DNA from: Enterocloster lavalensis
GTDB taxonomy: Bacteria > Bacillota > Clostridia > Lachnospirales > Lachnospiraceae
Assembly: GCF_902364025.1 (NCBI RefSeq)
Contig: NZ_CABJCG010000001.1
Span: 558,001 to 622,000 of the forward strand
DNA length: 64,000 bases
Direction of reading: 5' to 3'
The position numbers were made by a program, and so were the translations under genes. Positions within the stretch are counted from its first letter, which is position 1; each line of letters opens with the position of its first letter. Positions 7,121 to 15,348 of the stretch are shown here, piece after piece. The notes under the pieces are model-generated. The model was not told the origin of the DNA. It saw nothing but the letters and a program-made list of their open reading frames with translations, and did no database searches.

Positions 7121-7290
7121 GGGCCGGCCATCTGTAGGCATGAAGCCCGGGGCCGGCCATCTGCAGGCTCGGAGCCCGGGAACCCGGCCATCTGTAGGCG
7201 CAGGGCCCGGAACCCGGCCATTCATATGCACAGAGTCCGGGGGGCCTCCCTTTCATGCACGCGGAGCCCGGAGGGCCGGCCAACTTTCCC
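7121..7290. repeat. Degenerate GC-rich tandem repeat, about six units of 29-34 bp
   Basis: Units share the core GGCCGGCCATCTGTAGGC followed by GAGCCCGG. Clear units start near 7122, 7151, 7184 and 7214, with more decayed units to about 7290. It lies between the family B element and the 3' end of the EamA gene. It is not a CRISPR: the units are contiguous and diverged, with no spacers. Confidence 0.7.
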
Positions 7291-7316
7291 GCCGTCCCCT
7301 CCCGGGCCCCCCGCTG

Positions 7317-8222
7317 TTAATTTTCCGCCACCGTATTTTCCCGCTTGCTTCCCACCGGCACCTGTGCCAGCACGATGGCGCCGAACATGATCACGCAGCC
7401 GGTGATCTCCCTGGCGTTTAACTGCTGGCCCAACAGGAACCAGCCCGCCAGCACCGCGATGCTGGACTCCAGGCTCAGAATCAGGGAGGCCACGGTGGGA
7501 TTCATTCCCTTCTGCCCCACGATCTGCAGGGTGTAGGCCACGCCGCAGCTCATCACGCCAGCGTAGAGCACCGGCACCCAGGCCGCCAGAAGCTGGCTGA
7601 GCTTCGGCTCCTCAAAGAGAAAACCGAACAACCCGGAGAGCACTCCGGCTACCAGAAACTGGATGCAGGAGAGTTTGACTCCGTCCGCCATGGGCGAAAA
7701 ATAGTCGATCACCAGGATGTGCACGGAGAACAGCACCGCGCACACCAGCATCAGCAGGTCGCCGCGGTTGATCCCTCCGCTGCCGCCCGTCATACACAGC
7801 ATGTACAGGCCCACCACAGCCATAACCACGGCCCCCCAGATCAGGGGGCTGCACTTTTTGCCGAAAAACAACCCGAGAAGCGGCACGATCACAATGTAGC
7901 AGGCCGTGATAAATCCGGCCTTGCCCACCGTGGTGTACTGGATGCCAAACTGCTGGAAGTTGCTGGCGAGAAACAGGGCCAGACCGCAGCAGATTCCGCC
8001 CAGAATCAGGACTTTTTTATTTTCCGCCGGGACCTCCTTCTGCCGTCTCTTCCCCCGGTCCATCGCAACGATCAGCGGAACCAGAACCAGCGCGCCGATC
8101 AGGCAGCGGGCGCAGTTGAAGGTGAAGGGCCCCACGTAATCCATTCCGGCGCTCTGGGCCACAAAGGCCACGCCCCAGATGGTGGCGGTTAACAGTAACA
8201 GCAGTGAATTTTTCAGTCTCAT
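7317..8222 (-). CDS. EamA/DMT-family membrane transporter
   Basis: A 301-residue integral membrane protein with about ten membrane segments in two EamA halves. The first half opens LLLLLTATIWGVAFVAQSAG with the family's conserved W and the F-x-x-x-R of TFNCARCLIGA. The second half includes VAYTLQIVGQKGMNPTVASL and SLESSIAVLAGWFLLGQQL. Members export or exchange small metabolites; the substrate cannot be told from sequence. The ATG at 8222 follows GAGGAAAAC. The BTAD regulator gene lies 24 bases upstream in the same direction, so the two may form a regulator-transporter unit. Confidence 0.9.
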   Translation of the reverse strand: MRLKNSLLLLLTATIWGVAFVAQSAGMDYVGPFTFNCARCLIGALVLVPLIVAMDRGKRRQKEVPAENKKVLILGGICCGLALFLASNFQQFGIQYTTVGKAGFITACYIVIVPLLGLFFGKKCSPLIWGAVVMAVVGLYMLCMTGGSGGINRGDLLMLVCAVLFSVHILVIDYFSPMADGVKLSCIQFLVAGVLSGLFGFLFEEPKLSQLLAAWVPVLYAGVMSCGVAYTLQIVGQKGMNPTVASLILSLESSIAVLAGWFLLGQQLNAREITGCVIMFGAIVLAQVPVGSKRENTVAEN

Positions 8223-8246
8223 GTTTTCCTCGTCCTTTATAATCCG

Positions 8247-9461
8247 TTATCCCGGCAAAATCGGGCTCAGGCTGTAATTGATCGCAACGTCCTTGCGCAC
8301 GTAATTGCGGTTGAAATTCCCCAAAATCCTGCGCACCACCCGCTCCCCGTTCTCGTAGGTGGTGGTGGGCAGAAGAATGATGTACTGGCTGACGCTGTAG
8401 CGGGAGAAGGCGTCGCTGGAGCGCAGGGAGCACTTGACGGACTGTTTCAGCCGCTCCATGGCCCGGGACTGAATCTCCGGCCGCAGCATCCGCCCCTGCC
8501 GGTCGCTGACCGTCAGAAGGCAGAGATAGATGGAATCCCCGCTGCGCTCCAAGCCACGCTGCTCGATCTGAAACAGCCGCTTGAACACCGCGTACTCGCA
8601 GAGGTACGCTCCGTCCTGCCCGGAGTTCGCCTCCCCCAGCTCCCTCTGGATCTGATCCAGCTGGGCTAAGGCCGGCCGCTCCCTGCTGCTGATCACCCGG
8701 TACAGCTCCTTAAAGGACTCCGACGGCGTGATCAGCTTGTCGCGGTAAAACATTTCCGTGGTTTCATTGTAGAGCTTTAGGGCCTCCTCCTGACGTCCCT
8801 CCAGAAAACTGGCGTAGATCAGGTGGTAGTAAAAATGCTCGTCGTAGGGGTCGATGTCCGCCGCTCTCCGGCAGAGGTCCACGGTCTCCTCATAACGCTT
8901 CTCCCCGGTCAGGTAGGTGGCCGTCCGGCACACCACCTTCTGGTAGAGGGAATGATAATAGGCGCTGATGGGGATCACCCAGGACTCGTCCCCGGACTTT
9001 GGCAGGAAATAGCCGCGGTAAAGCGCAACCGCCTCCATGGCCTCATCGTACACCCCGGCCATGGGCCTTCCCGGATCCAGCACCAGGTGGCAGAGCTCCT
9101 CAAATCGCTCTGCGTCCACCCGGCAGCCCAGGCTTTCCGAGCTCCAGGCGTAGGTGCCGTGCCGGTTCACCAGCAGCTCCTGGGCCGGGAATCCCGCTGC
9201 CTCCAGCATCTTGCGCACCCTGAATACCAGGGTTTTCAAAGCGCCGTAGGGATTGTCCTGGCTCTCGTCCGGCCAGATGGCGGCGAACAGGTCCCCGATT
9301 CCCAGCTCCTTTTTGCGGTTCATGATCAGGAAGCACAGCAGGCTCCAGGCCTTCCGGGAACGGTTATCGTTGTCCCCCATGTTCTTCTCCCCAAGGGTAA
9401 GGGAGAATCCCCCCAATGTGTTGACCTGGATCACCGGCCGTTCTTCTGATGTGTAATTCAT
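8247..9461 (-). CDS. BTAD (SARP-like) transcriptional regulator with a degenerate GGDEF-like C-terminus
   Basis: A 404-residue regulator. Residues about 10-110 resemble an OmpR/SARP winged helix (IQVNTLGGFSLTLGEKN, RKAWSLLCFLIMNRKKELG, LKTLVFRVRKMLEAAG). Residues about 115-265 form the helical BTAD domain (RRAADIDPYDEHFYYHLIYA, RQEEALKLYNETTEMFYRD). The last ~120 residues read like a nucleotide-cyclase GGDEF fold (FKRLFQIEQRGLERSGDSIY at its start, RYSVSQYIILLPTTTYENGE further on) in which the GGDEF signature is replaced by SVSQY, so it should be inactive or sensory. GGGGGAAG precedes the ATG. It likely controls itself and the adjacent EamA gene; the ligand is unknown. Confidence 0.82.
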   Translation of the reverse strand: MNYTSEERPVIQVNTLGGFSLTLGEKNMGDNDNRSRKAWSLLCFLIMNRKKELGIGDLFAAIWPDESQDNPYGALKTLVFRVRKMLEAAGFPAQELLVNRHGTYAWSSESLGCRVDAERFEELCHLVLDPGRPMAGVYDEAMEAVALYRGYFLPKSGDESWVIPISAYYHSLYQKVVCRTATYLTGEKRYEETVDLCRRAADIDPYDEHFYYHLIYASFLEGRQEEALKLYNETTEMFYRDKLITPSESFKELYRVISSRERPALAQLDQIQRELGEANSGQDGAYLCEYAVFKRLFQIEQRGLERSGDSIYLCLLTVSDRQGRMLRPEIQSRAMERLKQSVKCSLRSSDAFSRYSVSQYIILLPTTTYENGERVVRRILGNFNRNYVRKDVAINYSLSPILPG

Positions 9462-9502
9462 GTCTTATCTTCCCCCTTATTTGTCAAAACCAAATGTTAC
9501 AA

Positions 9503-12145
9503 TCATCCCAGCAGCTGGGCCAGCCTCGCTTTCACCTGTTCCATCATCTGGGAATACTTTTCCAGTTTTTCCTTCTCCGCATCGATCTTAGCCTGAGGCG
9601 CACGGCTGACAAACTTCTCATTGTTCAGCATGCCATAGGAGCGGGCAAGCTCACCCTCCAGCCGTTTCTCCTCGCCGCGCAGGCGCTCGATCTCCTTGCC
9701 GATGTCCACCAGGTCCGCAAAGGGCATGTAGATGGCCGCTCTTGGGATCACCGCGGACACGGCGTCAGGGGCGATGCCCTCCTTGTCCTTCTGCAGAACC
9801 ACCTCGTTGGCATAACCCAGGGAGGCGAAAAAGCTTCTGCTGTGCTCGAAGATTCCCAACAGCGCCTCGTCCTCGCTGACCACGTACACCTTGGCCCGCT
9901 TGCTGGGCGGAACGTTCATGTCGGAACGCACGCCGCGGATGGCGCGCACAGCCTCCTTGATGGTCTCGGTGGCGTTCTCCTCCTCCTTGAAATTCCAGTC
10001 GTCCCGGTAAAGCGGCCACTGGGACACCATGATGGTTTCCTCTTCCTCCTGGAGGTTACAGAAAATCTCCTCGGTGATAAAGGGCATAAAGGGATGGAGA
10101 AGTTTTAACGCGTTGATCAGCACGGTCTTTAAGGTCCATACCGCCGCTGCCTTGGTGGCGTCATCTTCATTGTACAGCCTTGGCTTCACCATTTCAATAT
10201 ACCAATCGCAAAATTCTTCCCAGATAAAGTCATAAACCTTCTGGAGGGCGATTCCCAGCTCGTAGCGGTCCAGATTTTCCGTCACGTCCTTAGCCAGGGT
10301 GTTGACCTTGGAGAGAATCCAGCGGTCCGCCATGGTCAGGCTGTCCAGGGTAACACCGGCCACATCCGGCGCTTTTTCGATGTTCATCATAATGAAGCGG
10401 GAGGCGTTCCACACCTTGTTGGCAAAGTTTCGGCTGTTCTCCACACGCTCCCAGTAGAAACGCATGTCGTTGCCGGGCGCATTTCCGGTGATCAATGTCA
10501 TGCGCAGGGCGTCGGCGCCGTACTTGTCGATCACTTCCAGGGGATCGATGCCGTTGCCCAGGGACTTGCTCATCTTCCGGCCCTGGGAATCCCGAACCAG
10601 ACCGTGGATCAGCACGGTGTGGAACGGTGACTTCCCGGTCTGCTCCAACCCGGAGAACACCATGCGGATAACCCAGAAGAAGATGATGTCATAACCGGTC
10701 ACCAGCACGTCCGTGGGGTAGAAATACTCCAGGTCCTCGGTCTTTTCCGGCCAGCCCAGGGTCGAGAAAGGCCACAGGGCGGAGGAAAACCAGGTGTCCA
10801 GGGTGTCCTCATCCTGCACGAAAGAGGTGCCGCCGCACTTGGGGCACTTGCAGGGCGCTTCCTTGGCTACCACGATCTCGCCGCAGTCCTGGCAGTAGTA
10901 GGCCGGAATCCGGTGGCCCCACCATAGCTGGCGGGAAATGCACCAGTCGCGGATGTTCTCCAGCCAGTGCAGATAAGTCTTTCCAAAGCTCTCGGGCACG
11001 AATTTCAGCTCGCCGGTCTTAAGCGCCTCGATGGCGGGTTTTGCCATCTCCTCCATCTTTACGAACCACTGCTGCTTCACCATAGGCTCCACCGTGGTCT
11101 TGCAACGGTCGTGGGTGCCAACGTTGTGGGAGTGGGGAACCACCTTGACCAACAGGCCCTGGTCCTCCAGATCCTTCACAATGGCCTTTCTGGCCTCGTA
11201 GCGGTCCATGCCGAAGTAGGGACCAGGTACGTTCACGGTGGCGTCGTCGTTTAGGATCACGATCTCTTCCAGGTTGTGGCGCTTGCCTACCTCGAAATCG
11301 TTGGGGTCGTGAGCGGGGGTGATCTTCACACAGCCGGTGCCGAACTCCTGGTCCACGTACGCGTCGGCGACCACCGGGATCTGGCGGCCGGTCAACGGCA
11401 GCTCCAGCATTTTCCCGACAATGTCCTTGTAGCGCTCGTCCTCCGGGTTCACCGCCACGGCGGTGTCGCCCAGCATGGTCTCCGGACGGGTGGTGGCGAT
11501 CTCCACAAAGCGTCCGGGCTCGCCTACTACCGGGTAGTTGATGTGCCAGAACTTTCCTTCCTGCTCCACGTGCTCCACCTCGGCGTCGGAGATGGAGGTC
11601 TGGCAGACCGGACACCAGTTGATGATCCGGGAGCCCTTATAGATGTATCCCTTCTCGTACAGCTTGACAAATACCTCCAGAACCGCGTCGGAACAGCCCT
11701 CGTCCATGGTGAATCGCTCCCGGTCCCAGTCCGCGGAGGAGCCCATCTTGTGCAGCTGGTTCACGATGCGGGTGCCGTACTCCTTTTTCCAGTCCCAGCA
11801 CTTCTCCAAAAAGCCGTCCCGGCCCAGATCGTGCTTGTCGATGCCCTCCTGCTTCAGCTTGTCGATGACCTTGACCTCGGTGGCGATGGCCGCGTGGTCC
11901 GTGCCCGGCTGCCACAGGGCCTCGTAGCCCTGCATCCGCTTGTAGCGGATCAGGATATCCTGCATGGTGTTGTCCAGGGCGTGTCCCATGTGCAGCTGTC
12001 CGGTGATATTGGGCGGGGGCATCACGATGGTGAAGGGCTTTTTGTCCTTGTTCACCTTGGCGTGGAAATACTTTCCGTCCAGCCACTTCTGGTACAGGCG
12101 GTCCTCAATGTCCGCCGGATTGTAAGTTTTTTCCAATTCTTTCAT
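9503..12145 (-). CDS. valS: Valyl-tRNA synthetase
   Basis: A class I synthetase that charges tRNA-Val and edits mis-activated threonine. The 880-residue protein has the HIGH-type motif [13 protein letters not shown] (residues 43-55), the editing domain with [17 protein letters not shown], two zinc-binding-like Cys pairs (CQDCGE and CKCPKCGG), the KMSKS motif [14 protein letters not shown], the anticodon-binding domain, and a C-terminal coiled-coil arm. The ATG at 12145 follows AAAGGAGATG; an open extension upstream runs into the T-box leader and is not used. Expression is controlled by a tRNA-sensing T-box between the promoter at 12478-12506 and the start codon. Confidence 0.98.
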   Translation of the reverse strand: MKELEKTYNPADIEDRLYQKWLDGKYFHAKVNKDKKPFTIVMPPPNITGQLHMGHALDNTMQDILIRYKRMQGYEALWQPGTDHAAIATEVKVIDKLKQEGIDKHDLGRDGFLEKCWDWKKEYGTRIVNQLHKMGSSADWDRERFTMDEGCSDAVLEVFVKLYEKGYIYKGSRIINWCPVCQTSISDAEVEHVEQEGKFWHINYPVVGEPGRFVEIATTRPETMLGDTAVAVNPEDERYKDIVGKMLELPLTGRQIPVVADAYVDQEFGTGCVKITPAHDPNDFEVGKRHNLEEIVILNDDATVNVPGPYFGMDRYEARKAIVKDLEDQGLLVKVVPHSHNVGTHDRCKTTVEPMVKQQWFVKMEEMAKPAIEALKTGELKFVPESFGKTYLHWLENIRDWCISRQLWWGHRIPAYYCQDCGEIVVAKEAPCKCPKCGGTSFVQDEDTLDTWFSSALWPFSTLGWPEKTEDLEYFYPTDVLVTGYDIIFFWVIRMVFSGLEQTGKSPFHTVLIHGLVRDSQGRKMSKSLGNGIDPLEVIDKYGADALRMTLITGNAPGNDMRFYWERVENSRNFANKVWNASRFIMMNIEKAPDVAGVTLDSLTMADRWILSKVNTLAKDVTENLDRYELGIALQKVYDFIWEEFCDWYIEMVKPRLYNEDDATKAAAVWTLKTVLINALKLLHPFMPFITEEIFCNLQEEEETIMVSQWPLYRDDWNFKEEENATETIKEAVRAIRGVRSDMNVPPSKRAKVYVVSEDEALLGIFEHSRSFFASLGYANEVVLQKDKEGIAPDAVSAVIPRAAIYMPFADLVDIGKEIERLRGEEKRLEGELARSYGMLNNEKFVSRAPQAKIDAEKEKLEKYSQMMEQVKARLAQLLG

Positions 12146-12194
12146 TGATCTCACATCTCCTTTTCTGCCGGGCCTACGGGGCGGTTTTTTTAAC

Positions 12195-12460
12195 ATATAA
12201 AAACGCCCTCTGCAAACCCCTATTGTCTGCAAAGGGCGATCGTAACCGCGGTACCACCTTTGTTCACCGGGAAATTCCCGGCCTCATTGCGGCTGTTAAC
12301 GGGGGCCGCCCGGGAACGCCTATCCGCCGGTAAAAAAGCGTGTCAGTGTTCCGGCTCCGAAGCTACCTTCCGCTGCGCCTCTCCCGGACGGCCTTTCAGC
12401 CTGTGAGCCGTCCTCTCTGCCGGCGGCGCCGGCGTACTCCTCTTCTTCACTGCCATTATT
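12195..12460 (-). promoter_or_regulatory. T-box riboswitch leader of valS
   Basis: The minus-strand leader contains the T-box core TGGTACCGCGG (12246-12256), which forms the antiterminator bulge that pairs with the uncharged tRNA acceptor end. A terminator follows at 12197-12238. Upstream is a GC-rich Stem I region containing an AGTA near its 5' side. Such leaders allow readthrough when the cognate tRNA is uncharged. A GTA triplet in AAGGTAGC is a possible valine specifier, but this was not confirmed by folding. The 5' boundary is approximate. Confidence 0.92.
12197..12238 (-). terminator. Conditional terminator of the valS T-box
   Basis: On the minus strand, CGCCCTTTGCA (12228-12238) pairs with TGCAGAGGGCG (12204-12214) around a short loop and is followed by TTTTT. 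It lies about 50 bases before the valS start. Its formation competes with the antiterminator that contains TGGTACCGCGG. Confidence 0.88.
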
Positions 12461-12477
12461 CAGATATATACTTTCTC

Positions 12478-12506
12478 ATGATAATGATAATCTGCCGTTT
12501 TGTCAA
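12478..12506 (-). promoter_or_regulatory. SigA-type promoter of valS
   Basis: Minus strand: TTGACA (12501-12506), 17-base spacer, TATCAT (12478-12483). The -35 hexamer overlaps the stop codon of the upstream ybaK-like gene (12503-12505). The predicted transcript start lies just before the T-box leader. Confidence 0.82.
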
Positions 12507-13000
12507 GCAGTTTCTTTCACCTGCTCCTGCTCCCGCCAGCCCTTGCACACGTCCACCCATTTCTCGCAGCCCGAGGACAGCTCCAGCTCCGGGATGCTCA
12601 GGCGCACGGCGCTGTTGGCGCTGCCGCAGGCCGGGTATACTTCCTCGAACCGTTTCAGGGACTGGTCCAGGAATACCCGCACGCCGGGTTTTACGCCAAA
12701 GGGGCAGACGCCGCCTACTGCATGGCCTACCAGGTCCTCGGCCTCCTGGGGGGTGAGCATCTTCGCTTTGGTTCCGAACTCATCTTTGTATCTGCGGTTG
12801 TCTACCTTGGCGTCCCCGGCGGCTACTACCAGGACGGGCTGCCCGTTCACTATAAAGGATAAGGTTTTGGCGATGTGGGCCGGCTCACAGCCTACTGCCT
12901 GCGCTGCAAGATCTACCGTGGCGCTGGATACGTCGAATACCTGGACGCGTCCGGCCAGATTGAAATGGTTTAAGTGATCTTTTGCTATGTTAAATGCCAT
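12503..13000 (-). CDS. YbaK/EbsC-family aminoacyl-tRNA deacylase
   Basis: A 165-residue member of the YbaK/ProRS-editing fold, which hydrolyses mischarged aminoacyl-tRNAs (often Cys-tRNA-Pro). Recognisable parts are CEPAHIAKTLSFIVNGQPVL with the conserved lysine, the loop GGVCPFGVKPGVRVFLD, and the C-terminal YPACGSANSAVRLSIPEL. The ATG at 13000 follows GGAGGAACC; an upstream in-frame start has no better site. Its stop codon is inside the -35 box of the valS promoter. The exact tRNA substrate cannot be read from sequence. Confidence 0.9.
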   Translation of the reverse strand: MAFNIAKDHLNHFNLAGRVQVFDVSSATVDLAAQAVGCEPAHIAKTLSFIVNGQPVLVVAAGDAKVDNRRYKDEFGTKAKMLTPQEAEDLVGHAVGGVCPFGVKPGVRVFLDQSLKRFEEVYPACGSANSAVRLSIPELELSSGCEKWVDVCKGWREQEQVKETA

Positions 13001-13100
13001 GTTTGGTTCCTCCATTTTTTTTGATGTTGGGGTCTGACACATTCTGATCGCACGACACTGTGTTTCCTGGGGTTAGGGATGGGGGGTGTTCCGGCCGCCC

Positions 13101-13241
13101 GACGGCTTATCTTCTTGACCGGAAAAGACCGGTCAAGAAGCATCGGATGTCCATCCGATGGGAAAAATGCTGGAGAAAGCCGCTTACAAGCGAGCTTGCC
13201 GCGGCTTTCTCCAGCATTTTTCCCGCCGTCTATTCTGTTTC
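13101..13241. mobile_element. MITE-like palindromic element, family A, copy 2 (degenerate ends)
   Basis: This is the inverse of the element at 5369-5520. The first 40 bases (13101-13140) match its right half with few changes and form the CTTCTTGACCG/CGGTCAAGAAG hairpin. CATCGGATG/CATCCGATG follows, and then a long stem whose arms (AAAATGCTGGAGAAAGCCGC and its inverse) differ from copy 1 yet remain paired. The right terminal repeat is only partly kept (GTCTATTCTGTTTC, 13228-13241) and the left one is lost. The stop codon of the TPR gene at 13243 abuts it. The rest of the 13001-13100 gap shows nothing clear. Confidence 0.75.
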
Positions 13242-13242
13242 G

Positions 13243-14055
13243 TTATATCATTACCCGGTATTCCTGCTTCCATTGTTGGATCATTTTCGCGGATCCCTCG
13301 GCTCGCTTGACAGGGTCCTTTTTAAACAGCTCACGCAATCGCACTACGTCCTCGTTCACAAGCGCGCTTTGGCGGGCTGTCTCCAGCTCACGCTCCCACT
13401 CTTCGATCAGCTCTCTGGTAAACAGGGCGTGGTAGCGTTCTCCTATGGGCAGCGCCGGTTCGAACACGGTCAGGTAGTAAATCTGCTTTAGGGTGCCCAT
13501 GTCCTTGTTCATGTTGTAGGATTTGTCCAGTGCCTTGAAGGCACGGTCAAACTGGAACATCTGGGCGTAGGAAGCTCCCAGATTATGGTAGATTCCGGCC
13601 AGAAAACCGTCGTCCACCACCTTGTCTTTGGGATATTCCAAAAGCCGCTCGTAGCGTTGGGCCGCTTTGCCGTACTGCTTTTTGTGGAACAGGTCGTCCG
13701 CCCTGGCCTTGGCGTACTGGGCCGGGTGAAGTTTTCTTAAGCCAGCCACGGTCTGGCGGAAACGGCTCTGCTCCTGATCCGTGTAATAGTCGCACTCGGA
13801 CAGGATCAAAAACAGCAGATCGTCGCTTTTTGATTTGCCGTCCATCAGCACCTTCAGCTTGTCCGCCAGATAGGCCATGTCCAGCTCTTCCCGGATAAAG
13901 ACCAGAAGAGATTCGTCCACAAAGTCCTCCATCACCAGAAGCGGGTGATTGTAGATCACATAACACAATTCCTGGGAGGAGTGGATGTGGATTCCCAAAA
14001 TCTCAATATAGTAAGGATGTTTCACCGGCTCATACCGGCACAACAGCAAACTCAT
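13243..14055 (-). CDS. TPR-containing protein of the DUF5716/DUF5717 cluster
   Basis: A 270-residue soluble protein of unknown function. The N-terminal ~110 residues read like a ligand- or partner-binding alpha/beta domain (YIEILGIHIHSSQELCYVIY). Residues about 125-200 contain TPR-like helices (ARADDLFHKKQYGKAAQRYE, IYHNLGASYAQMFQFDRAFK). The C-terminus is a charged helical tail. Its ATG overlaps the stop of the DUF5716-like gene by 4 bases, so the two are translationally coupled. It is the last gene of the three-gene unit, and its stop lies at the edge of a palindromic element. Confidence 0.8.
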   Translation of the reverse strand: MSLLLCRYEPVKHPYYIEILGIHIHSSQELCYVIYNHPLLVMEDFVDESLLVFIREELDMAYLADKLKVLMDGKSKSDDLLFLILSECDYYTDQEQSRFRQTVAGLRKLHPAQYAKARADDLFHKKQYGKAAQRYERLLEYPKDKVVDDGFLAGIYHNLGASYAQMFQFDRAFKALDKSYNMNKDMGTLKQIYYLTVFEPALPIGERYHALFTRELIEEWERELETARQSALVNEDVVRLRELFKKDPVKRAEGSAKMIQQWKQEYRVMI

Positions 14056-15275
14056 AGCGTCACCTCTTGCTTAATCACCGCGTCCGAGGCCGGAAACAAC
14101 TCCCCGAAGCCCTTGTCCCGGATCACCGTCACCATGGTCCGCTCGTCCAGAAAGGCCAGGCTCATCTGAATCCTGGTGGTTCTGGGGGGACGCTTGGGGA
14201 ATCCGGTCAGGGGAATCCGCACCAGTTTCTTTTTCTTGGAATCTAACGGCGTGATCGTAAACTCGATTTCGTTCTGGTCGTCCAGAATAAAATCCATGGT
14301 ACTCTTGGACTCGTACCAGTTGTCCCCGTAGGACGCCAGCACCAGCGAACCCTCCTTCTGCCCTCTCACCACCCGCATGGACACCTCTGTCTTGAGCCTG
14401 CCCTCGCAGATGAAAATATAGGGGTAGGATGTGGCGCTCTGCCGGCAGTCCGCGCCCTTGTAGGCCGCTCCCCTGGCGAAGAGCACCGGCTCCGCGAACA
14501 CCTTCTTGCGGTGGCAGACCAGCTTCATAAACTCGCCCGCCCAATCCGTGCGGTCGAACCCCTTACCCGTCAGAAAGATGGAGGAAAACAGCTTCTTGGA
14601 CAGCAGCCGCTCCCCGCAGGAGCAGAGAATCCGGTCCGCCAGACGGCTGCCCGACGGGGAATCCAGAATGTCCAGATTGAACGCCTCCTCCATATTTTCG
14701 CTGTCGGCCTGAACCATGTTCCGGCGCAGCCCACGCTGCACCTTCATCTCATAGTAGCAGAGGCGCTGGTTGGATAAATCAAACAACCCCACCTGGTTGG
14801 TCCACAGATCCTTTTTCTGGCTCAGCACATAGTAGACAAAACTCTCCATATGGCTGATCACGTGAACCTTCTCCCTGGGAATGCCCAGAAAATCGGCGCA
14901 GTACATCAGCGTATCCGTCATCTTGGCGTCCACCTGCTGAAGGGAAATCACCAGCTGGTCCACCTCATTCTCCCCGAATTCCTTCATGGGGTACTCTAAC
15001 ATTTTCCGGACAAACAGGTTTAACAGCTCCCGGCCCGTGTAACGGATCCCCCCGATGGTGGAGGTTCCGTCCTTGCGCACCATCTTCAGAAGCTTGTCCA
15101 CAATCACACCCTCGCCGACCAGGGTGCAGGCGTAGGCCTCCTCCCCCGCCAGCCAGACTTCCTCCTGCTTCTTGCGGCATATCACCGTCGGAATCGTCCA
15201 TGACTTTTCCTCATCATAACAGCTGATCCTGGTATAGTCGTCATTCAGGTCCAGCCCAATCACAAGCCCGTCCAT
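14052..15275 (-). CDS. Actin/Hsp70-fold protein (DUF5716-like)
   Basis: A 407-residue cytoplasmic protein. The opening VIGLDLNDDYTRISCYDEEK resembles the phosphate-1 loop of actin/Hsp70 ATPases, NQVGLFDLSNQRLCYYEMKV resembles phosphate-2, and SSIFLTGKGFDRTDWAGEFM resembles the adenosine loop. A C-terminal beta-rich domain follows (EFTITPLDSKKKKLVRIPLT). I recognise it as the DUF5716 type often placed beside DUF5717 in Lachnospiraceae; this is recollection, not a search. It would bind ATP like a chaperone or filament protein, but no role is known. AAAGGGG precedes the ATG. It overlaps the TPR gene downstream and follows the giant gene by 73 bases. Confidence 0.78.
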   Translation of the reverse strand: MDGLVIGLDLNDDYTRISCYDEEKSWTIPTVICRKKQEEVWLAGEEAYACTLVGEGVIVDKLLKMVRKDGTSTIGGIRYTGRELLNLFVRKMLEYPMKEFGENEVDQLVISLQQVDAKMTDTLMYCADFLGIPREKVHVISHMESFVYYVLSQKKDLWTNQVGLFDLSNQRLCYYEMKVQRGLRRNMVQADSENMEEAFNLDILDSPSGSRLADRILCSCGERLLSKKLFSSIFLTGKGFDRTDWAGEFMKLVCHRKKVFAEPVLFARGAAYKGADCRQSATSYPYIFICEGRLKTEVSMRVVRGQKEGSLVLASYGDNWYESKSTMDFILDDQNEIEFTITPLDSKKKKLVRIPLTGFPKRPPRTTRIQMSLAFLDERTMVTVIRDKGFGELFPASDAVIKQEVTL

Positions 15276-15348
15276 AGACAGCCCCTTTCCTCACAATATA
15301 TTCCTCATAACCGGACAAGGCTCCGCCCGGTTGTCAATCCTCAGACAA

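Noticed and set aside
6941..7231. Open frames across the family B element and tandem repeats
   Set aside because: They follow the palindrome and repeats, have no ribosome binding site and resemble no protein.
7121..7290. CRISPR array
   Set aside because: The units are contiguous and diverged, with no unique spacers and no cas genes nearby.
12260..12460. Reading a definite valine specifier codon in the T-box
   Set aside because: A GTA is visible, but Stem I was not folded, so only the T-box core and terminator are claimed.
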